From: Erythroxylum novogranatense
Lineage: Eukaryota > Streptophyta > Magnoliopsida > Malpighiales > Erythroxylaceae
Reading direction: 5' to 3'
Assembly (NCBI GenBank): GCA_029891385.1
Contig: CM057226.1
Coordinates: forward strand, 11,463,225 to 11,527,224
DNA length: 64,000 nt
A program made the position numbers and the translations under genes. The notes below the pieces were generated by a model. That model saw nothing but the letters and a program-made list of their open reading frames with translations. It did not search any database and was not told the origin of the DNA. This document shows positions 57,617 to 64,000 of this stretch, in pieces (positions within the stretch are counted from its first letter, which is position 1; each line of letters begins with the position of its first letter).

Positions 57617-58366
57617 GATTTAGTGTCCAACCTTATTTTGAGATCTGGGATGATGAAGAGATAAGATCGCAGTAGATAGACATCAATTCTAAAAGATAAA
57701 GATTGGGAGGATCATTAAAGATAGTGGAAATCTTTGTGAATAAAGATGTATCATTTTTAGATGGATGTAATGTTAATTTATGATGTAGATAAATCTTATT
57801 AGGGTCTTATTTGGACGTTGTTATCTTATTAGATAATATAATGTAATCTAATTAGAATAAGATGTGATATAGCTAGTTGAGTTGAGTTAGGATTATGAAG
57901 CTATTAAGCCAAAGGTGCATATAGATAACTGAACATTGCTCCAGGTGAACATGAGATAGGGAGTGAGGTCACAATGTCCAAAAGTGAGGAATAATAAAGA
58001 GAGGGCAAAAAGGGTTAGTTTCTCATCATTGTTTTAATATTTTTGATATTGTTTTAAGAGTTTGTTGATTGTGATATCAACTTTCATTTTAATTTTGAAA
58101 CTTTGTGAGACAACTCGTTATAGTGGTGAAAGATCAATTTTTTTTTTTTTGTAAATCCTTATTGAGTTTAATGAATTTATTTATCAGTTCGTCCCTTAAT
58201 TTTTTTCTTTCTACATGGATGGTTTTTCACATTAAATCTTGGTGTTGGTTTCATCTTTAAAGTTGTTTATCCTCATATTGTTTTGCTACTACAACTTGAA
58301 GAGTTCTTTCTTGTCATTAATATTTGGTTTATCTTTTTAGAGAGTTGTGTTGTTAGTCTCCCAACA
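57617..58366 (+). repeat. Copia D 5' LTR
   Basis: Left end set by alignment to 60260. Right end at CCAACA before the primer site. Confidence 0.75.
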
Positions 58367-58368
58367 AT

Positions 58369-58381
58369 TGGTACTAGGGTC
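58369..58381 (+). other. Copia D primer-binding site (mutated)
   Basis: TGGTACTAGGGTC resembles the TGGTATCAGAGC initiator-Met site with several changes. Confidence 0.6.
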
Positions 58382-58408
58382 ATCGTAATGGAATATTGAA
58401 ACAACTCT

Positions 58409-59270
58409 ATGGCTAAGTTAACATCACCAAATTACTCGATTTGGATGGCCATGATGGAGGACCTTCTATATTACATGGATCTCTTTGATCCTATTGATGT
58501 GGAAAGAGGTGTGAAGGTAATATTTTTTCAAAACCTGAAAAGATGTTAGATAGAGAATAAGAAAAGATAAAGCAAAAAACTATGGTCACTATTAGACAAT
58601 GGATTAATATCAACATATTTAACCATGTGTCTCAAGAAACAATCCTTTTGAGCTATTAAAGAAGCTAAAAAGTTTGTATAGACTGCTCATAACAAGGCCT
58701 CTCTGATTAAGAGGCTTGTAAACTTGAAGCTGAAGGATGAGAAATCAATGCGCAAACCATCTAAGTGATTTCCAGGATATAATGAACAAGCTAACTACAA
58801 TGAAAATCGTTCTTGATGATGAGCTCCAAGCTTTTTTCCTATTGAGTTTGTTATAGAATAGTTGGGAAATACTAGTGACGATTTGCAATCCTGAAGAAGT
58901 GGTCTTTTAGGATGTAATTAAAGAGAGTATGTTTAATAGAGAAATTGTAGAAAAAGAGAATAAAGTTGATAACGTGTAGGTTTTTGTGACAAAAAGCAAG
59001 CGAAGGAACAAAAGTAAGGGACCTAATGATCATTGGAAGTCTAAAATTAGTTCAAAGTCCATTGGTGATAAAGACATACAGACGTGGCACTATTACGATA
59101 AGTCAGGACACATTAAGAGATTCTGTTTTAAGTAAAAGAGGGATAAGAAAAAGGAAGCTTATCAGGATGATGATGATGATGATGATGATGATAATAAGAG
59201 TACAGTTGCAATTGCTTCAAGTATGGATGATGAGGTGTCACTAGTTTGTACCACTAATGAATGCTTCTAA
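58409..59270 (+). pseudogene. gag: Copia D gag, broken
   Basis: ATG 58409 begins MAKLTSPNYSIWMAMMEDLL followed by FDPIDVERG, the usual copia Gag start, and meets stops within ~55 codons. Later pieces in other frames: YETAHNKASLIKRLVNLKLK-like text near 58670-58730 and the knuckle remnant WHYYDKSGHIKRFC at 59084-59125, in which the first two Cys positions are replaced. A (GAT)8-type microsatellite lies at 59167-59192 and is in a coding position. Confidence 0.75.
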
Positions 59271-60259
59271 ATCAACAATTTGGGTTCTAAATGTCTGATT
59301 AATGTGGGAGCATCTTATCATTGTATTTCAAAGGTAGAGTACTTCTCATGCTGTAAGAGTGGAGATTTTGAGAATGTAAAGATGAGAAACCAAAGTTCCT
59401 CCATGAAATTCGGTACGAGTAATATCTAAGTTTAGACAAACATCAAATGTTTATTGACCTTCAGAGCTGTACGACGCATCCCTGATCTAAGGGTGAATTT
59501 GCTATCAATGAACGTGTTAGATTAAAAAGGATCTAAGCACACTTTTGGGAATAAGAAGTGAAAACTGTCCAAAGACATATTAGCTCAAGGAGAGTTTTTT
59601 TGTTCATTATACAATATATACTTAAACGTGTGAGGTAGTGTAAAACTATACATAACCGAGGAGGAATTTTCACCAAATCTATGGCATCGATGATTAGGAT
59701 ACATGAGTGGGAAGGGGTCAAAGTTTCTGGCAAAAAAAAGATCCCTTATCCTAGTTAAGAACTCATAACCACTTAATCCTTACAATCATTGTTTATTGAA
59801 AAGCAACATAGAGTCTCTTTCAAGAAAAGCTTTACAAGGAAGTCTGAGATATTAGAGTTAGAGCATTCAGATATCTATGATCCTATTGAGGATAATGAGC
59901 AGGAGGAGCAACAAGATACAACAACTGGTGAAACACAGTTTTTAAGGTTGACAAGGGAGAAAAGAATTTCTAGAAGATATCTAAGTTCTAAGTACTTGTT
60001 ACTTACTGATGATGGGGAGTTTAAAGATATGCAAGAGGTTGCATTTTGTGGAAATATTAGGTATCATTGGTTGAGGTCCTTGATAGAAGAGCAACAATTA
60101 ATATTGAAGAAGCCTCATACAAATTTGAACGGAGTTGATATGCTGACTAAAGTGGTTCTTAGAAGCAAACACAAGTTTTGTAGTAAGCTTGCCAGGATGA
60201 ATCTCAAATATATGACAAAGAATAAAGTGTCTTTCTCATATTTGGGTTGGGGGGAATAT
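59271..60259 (+). pseudogene. pol: Copia D pol remnant: protease and pre-integrase pieces joined to RNase H end
   Basis: NLGSKCLINVGASYHCISKVEYF near 59279-59345 is a protease remnant, with Val and Gly around the active site instead of the normal D-S-G. Around 59675-59735 SPNLWHR and LGYMSGKGSKFL recall the integrase zinc region. A 158-codon open frame (59789-60265) then moves from a hinge-like acidic text (DPIEDNEQEEQQDTTTGET) to IRYHWLRSLIEEQQLILKK and DMLTKVVLRSKHKFC, the usual last part of copia RNase H. Integrase core and RT are absent, pointing to a large internal deletion. A G-rich polypurine tract (GGGGGGAAT) lies just before the 3' LTR. Confidence 0.75.
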
Positions 60260-60796
60260 TGTTAAGTGTCTAGCCTTATTTTGAGATCTTGAATGATGTG
60301 GCGAATAAGATTACAATAAATAGATACCAACCTTAAAAGATAAAGATCATGTGGGATGATCATCTGAAGATAGTAAAGATCTTCATGGATAGGGATATAT
60401 TATTCTTAGATAGATGTAATCTCTTATCTTATTAGACAGAGTCCTAAGATGAAGATGTCATATTATTATATAATGTGATATAATCTAATTAAGATAAGAT
60501 ATGATCTCAGGTGCCTATAAATAGCTAAGCTTTGCTCCAAGTGAACATGAGAGAGAGAAAAGATAGCGGTCACATCCAAAGTGAGAAAAAATAGAGGGAG
60601 AGCAAAGAGGGTTAGATTCTCTTCCATGTTTGATTATTTTTGTGATTGGTTTGAAGGTTTGTTAAGTGTGATATCAACTTTAGTTTCAATTTTGAAATTT
60701 TGTGAGACAATTTGTTATTGTGATAATGAGAGATAAACTTTTTGTGTAAATCCTTATTGAATTGAGTATATTTATTTATCAATTTATCCCGTGGAT
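60260..60796 (+). repeat. Copia D 3' LTR, truncated
   Basis: Aligns with 57617-58190 or so and then diverges. Confidence 0.75.
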
Positions 60797-61033
60797 TATT
60801 TAACGTGATAACTTGAGTTTGGCAGATGCATGCTGCATTGTAACTATCATAAAAAAGACTAGAGTTTCATATGGTACTGGATTATGTGACTCGCAATTTA
60901 CGACATGTTACGAACTTAGTGAATGTTATCATGTTTCAATATCACTAAAATCTAATTAATGTACACGTAGTCAAGTCAAGAGGCAAGATGTTTATAACAC
61001 TTCTTTTAAGACCTAACCGCGACACCCGAGAGA

Positions 61034-61470
61034 CCAATGAAAATTTGTTATTGTCAACCTTGGCTGCTGTCAACAATTGTTGGCAGCAACCTTGGCAGTC
61101 AACAATTGTTGGCTGCCTAACACAGCCAAGGCAAGCCAACATTTGTTGGCTGCCTAACACATGCTCTCCTGCCTATAAATAGGTAGGAGATGAAGAGATG
61201 AAGGTAGCAAACAGAAGAGGAAAATAGAGAGAAGTGAGGTGTAAGAGAGAGAGAAAGAAAGAGAGAGAGACAAAAATATTTTGTATATTTTTGTGGGTCT
61301 AGTTTCTCCTTGTAATTCTCCGGTTTTCTCAATAGTAAAAGTCTTCTATCCTTGTTCGTAGTTTTTACCCTAATTTGGAGGTTTTTCACGTAAACTCTGT
61401 GTGTTCTTTACTATTCCTTTTAGTCCTATTTAGCTGCGAATCTGCTCTAATCCGGTCGATTTTTACAACA
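61034..61470 (+). repeat. Copia E 5' LTR (left end approximate)
   Basis: The right end is fixed by TTTTACAACA before the primer site. The left part contains repeated CAACAATTGTTGGCnGC and TTGGCTGCCTAACAC phrases (61065-61160). After the TATA box comes a GA-rich stretch (61225-61275), expected in the transcript leader. Confidence 0.65.
61174..61181 (+). promoter_or_regulatory. TATA box in the copia E LTR
   Basis: CCTATAAATAGGTAGG, a textbook plant TATA box placed centrally in the LTR, so transcription should start near 61205. Confidence 0.75.
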
Positions 61471-61472
61471 AG

Positions 61473-61483
61473 TGGTATCAGAG
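61473..61483 (+). other. Copia E primer-binding site
   Basis: TGGTATCAGAG, two bases after the LTR end; complementary to initiator-Met tRNA in plant copia elements. Confidence 0.9.
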
Positions 61484-61743
61484 AGAGGTCAAAAAATTAC
61501 GACAATTTTTTTGGCGTAATCCGTTCGGAGTTCCGGTGAGCACAGTGAAAGTTGGTGAATAGTAACCAAAAGGTGACAACTGCTCATTCATTTAATTTTG
61601 CGTTATACTGTGCAGTTACTGTTATTTAGTACTATTCACGTACATAGTACTATTCACATATACGAAGACCATACATAAGGGTACTATTCATACATAAGGG
61701 TACTATTCATACATATGGGTAGATTCTGTTCGTGATAGAAGCA

Positions 61744-63100
61744 ATGGCAGCAAAATTTGAAATTGAGAAGTTCAATGGGAATAATTTCTCAATGTGGAAG
61801 TTGAAGATAAAGGCAATCTTGAGGAAAGATAATTGTCTAGCGGTCATTAATGAACGGCCAGCTGGAGTCACAGATAAAAAATGGAACGAGATGGATGGGA
61901 ATGCTGTAGCTAATCTTCACCTAGTTTTAGCTGAAGGAGTATTATCCAGCATAGAGGAAAAGAAGACTGCGAAAGGAAATATGGAACCACCTCACAAAAC
62001 TGTACGAGGCCAAATCACTCCACAACAAAAAAATTTTGAAGAGGAAACTATACACTTTACACATGGCGGAATTCACTGCGGCGACGGAGTGCTTAAATAC
62101 TTTAAATACTCTATTTTCTCAACTCACATCATTGGGGCATACAATAGAGATAAGTGAACGTGTAGAACTTCTTCTCCAAAGTCTACCAGATTCATATGAT
62201 CAACTCATCATCAATTTAACAAACAATACAGACGCACTAGTCTTCGACAATATTGCAGCTACTATTCTGGAAGAAGAGAGTCGGCGCAAAAGTAAGGAAG
62301 ATAGGTTGGAAACTTTGCAACAAGCGGAGGCCTTGACGGTGACGAGGGGAAGATCAATGGAACGTGGCTCAAGTGGGAGTCATAATCATGGTAGATCAAA
62401 ATCCAGGAGAAAGAAGAATTTCAAGTGCTACAATTGTGGTAAGAAAGGACACCTACAGAAGGATTGTTGGAATCTGAATAAGAAAGATTCTATTCCTCAA
62501 GAAAATGCGGCGAATACTTCATATGATGGAGGTGCAATGGTCTGTGAAGCAGCAACGACTATTGGAGGTAAGAGAAGATTTGTTGATGTATGGCTTCTCG
62601 ATTCAGCAGCTACTTTTCATATGACCTCTCGAAGAGAATGGTTCCATCAGTATGAAGCTGTCTCAGAGGGATCTGTGTATAGCTGTAATGATCAAGCTCT
62701 AAAGATCGTTGGTATTGGTACCATCAAGCTAAAACTGTATGATGGGACAACTCAGACTATTGAAAAAGTGCGCCATGTGGAGGGCCTAAAGATGAATTTG
62801 TTGTCTGTAGGACAACTGGATGATCTTGGTTTCAGATTTGAGATTCAAAACAAAATCATGAAAGTGATTAAAGGAGCGCTAGTATTTATGAAAGTAGAGA
62901 AGATTTTTGCAAATCTATACATGCTGAAGGGAGTAATTTTACAAGAAGGAGAGGCATCCGTTGCAGTGACTGGTCCAGACTACAAAATTGCAATGACGTG
63001 GTATAAGAAGCTTGGACATATGTCAAAACAAGGAATGAAGATACTTGCAGAGAAGAAGTTACTTCCAGGACTTACAAAGGTAACACTACCCTTCTGTTAG
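61744..63100 (+). pseudogene. gag-pol: Copia E gag, zinc knuckle, protease and pre-integrase, one frameshift and one stop
   Basis: ATG 61744 opens MAAKFEIEKFNGNNFSMWK, the standard Gag start of this copia group. Near 61975 an extra G shifts the frame. Gag then continues in a second frame (LYTLHMAEF, LFSQLTSLGHTIE, LLLQSLPDSYDQLIINLTNN). The CCHC knuckle CYNCGKKGHLQKDCW is at about 62425-62470, and the protease motif is WLLDSAATFHM at about 62590, DSA where D-S/T-G is canonical. The GAG-pre-integrase segment WYKKLGHMSKQGMKIL is near 63000. A TAG at 63098-63100, in LPFC*HCIVSKQHR, ends this frame where related elements have a Glu codon. Confidence 0.87.
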
Positions 63101-64000
63101 CATTGCATTGTGAGTAAGCAACATCGATTAAAGTTCAACACATCAAAGTTTAGAAGTAAAGATATTCTAGAATTGATTCACTCTAATGTATGGCAAGCAC
63201 CAGTTACATCCCTAGGAGGAGCAAATTTCTTTGTATCCTTTATTGATGATTATTCGAGGAGATGTTGGGTGTTTCCTATCAAGAGGAAGGCAGATGTGTT
63301 TCCAACTTTCAAATCTTACAAAGAGCGGGTGGAACTTGAATATGGTAAGAAGATTAAGTGTTTGCGCTCAGATAATGGAGGTGAATATACTGGGAAAGAA
63401 TTTGATGAATTCTGCAAGCAAGAAGGCATCAAAATGCATTTCACTACGGCATACACTCCTCAACAAAATGGAGTAACAGAGCGGATGAATAGAATTCTGT
63501 TGAAAAGAACCAGAGCAACGTTGAGAACTGCAAGCTTAGATAAAAAATTCTGGGCAGAAGCAGTCAATACTGCCTGTTATGTGGTGAATCGAGCTCCATC
63601 AACTACAATTGAGTTGAATACATCGATGCAGATGTGGGCTGATAAACTAGTGGATTATTCCAACCTTCATGTATTTGGAAGTCCGGCCTATGTGATGTTT
63701 AATGCTCAAGAAACTACAAAGTTGGATCCAAAATCTAAAAAATGCATTTTCTTAGGGTATGCAGAAGGTGTGAAGGGGTATCATCTATGGGATCCCACTG
63801 CCCATAAGATTGTTATTAGCAGGGAAGTTATCTTTATAGAAGATAAGGATCAAGAGCAAGCAGAAAATGTTGGCACAGTACAAGAGAATCCAGAAACTAC
63901 AACTGTACAAATGGATAGGGAAGTTGATCACAATGATTCTTCTGAAGCTGCACCAGAGCACGAGGAGCAAGAACCAATTGAATATGATGTTTCAGATGCT
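63101..64000 (+). pseudogene. pol: Copia E integrase, open to the window edge
   Basis: The same frame as above continues for 300 codons without a stop. It has the His/Cys region end (HCIVSKQHRLKFNTS), the integrase core with SLGGANFFVSFIDDYSRR, LRSDNGGEYTG and TPQQNGVTERMNR, and the linker after CIFLGYAEGVKGYHLWDP to a Glu/Asp-rich hinge. The first catalytic Asp, normally in HSDxWGP, is Asn here (AAT 63185-63187, HSNVWQAP). The second Asp and the Glu are present. RT would follow beyond 64000. Confidence 0.87.

Larger units (their letters stand above)
57617..60796 (+). mobile_element. Ty1/copia element D, internally deleted, 3' LTR truncated
   Basis: LTR text at 57617-58366 recurs at 60260-60796 (TTATTTTGAGATCT, TTAGATGGATGTAAT-like, GAACATGAGA, TGTGATATCAACTTT). 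Between them are a copia Gag start, a degenerate knuckle, a protease remnant, the start of the integrase zinc region, and then the last part of RNase H. Integrase core and RT are missing. The 3' LTR stops matching after TTTATTTATCAA, about 215 bp short of the 5' copy, so no target duplication can be tested. Confidence 0.82.
61034..64000 (+). mobile_element. Ty1/copia element E, 5' part, continues past the window
   Basis: An LTR with a TATA box, a clear initiator-Met primer site and a plus-strand copia Gag, CCHC, protease, pre-integrase and integrase follow one another. RT and the 3' LTR are outside. Because the other LTR is not visible, the exact left end of the 5' LTR is uncertain and the value given is a best guess. 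Confidence 0.85.

Noticed and set aside
59167..59192. (GAT)n as a functional acidic tract in copia D Gag
   Set aside because: The open frame there reads it as Met repeats and the surrounding gag is broken; a microsatellite is the simpler view.

Overview
This is a stretch of plant nuclear heterochromatin, almost certainly from a dicot-like angiosperm. It is built almost entirely of LTR retrotransposons nested in one another. I see no convincing host gene. The plant assignment rests on the element lineages (Athila, Tat with a second RNase H, plant Ty1/copia), on primer-binding sites matching plant retrotransposon usage, and on AT-rich spacers. The species cannot be named from the sequence alone.

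Layout: (1) 1-20660, an Athila-type Ty3/gypsy element on the plus strand. Its 5' LTR is cut by the window edge, its gag-pol is broken, and its inferred 3' LTR is split by (2) 10614-19561, a complete non-coding large retrotransposon derivative (LARD-like) with 2.8-kb LTRs and a perfect GTGCA target duplication. (3) 20661-24046, old debris: degenerate tandem repeats, a LINE reverse-transcriptase 3' fragment, and one unassigned small ORF. (4) 24047-34105, Tat element B on the minus strand. (5) 34106-36541, AT-rich spacer with a tandem duplication of about 400 bp. (6) 36542-56384, Tat element C on the minus strand, a close relative of B, split by (7) 40512-50229, a complete minus-strand Ty1/copia element with a perfect GTCGA target duplication. 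(8) 56385-57616, spacer with copia LTR scraps. (9) 57617-60796, an internally deleted plus-strand copia element D. (10) about 61034-64000, a plus-strand copia element E that runs off the window.

The most interesting content is shared by Tat elements B and C. Between the 3' end of pol and the 3' LTR, both carry a gene module on the strand opposite to gag-pol. It has its own TATA box. A first ORF resembles the Pfam 'putative gypsy type transposon' family. A conserved junction follows, then a second ORF for a basic, KRRR-containing, coiled-coil protein with an acidic tail. In C the second ORF is intact (439 codons), although the surrounding gag and pol are broken. The antisense module and pol converge on a 75-bp tandem repeat array. 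Antisense ORFs are known from Tat-lineage elements such as maize Grande. The promoter, two-ORF layout, preserved second ORF and convergent repeat array are what merit follow-up here.

Two further themes cut across the window. First, most nonsense lesions that can be checked against a sister copy are C-to-T or G-to-A changes. Second, many small frame breaks look like loss of the middle base of CTG or CAG when two copies are compared, which raises the possibility of systematic long-read errors at methylated CHG sites rather than true decay. The Athila and copia E integrases also each appear to have lost one DDE catalytic residue.
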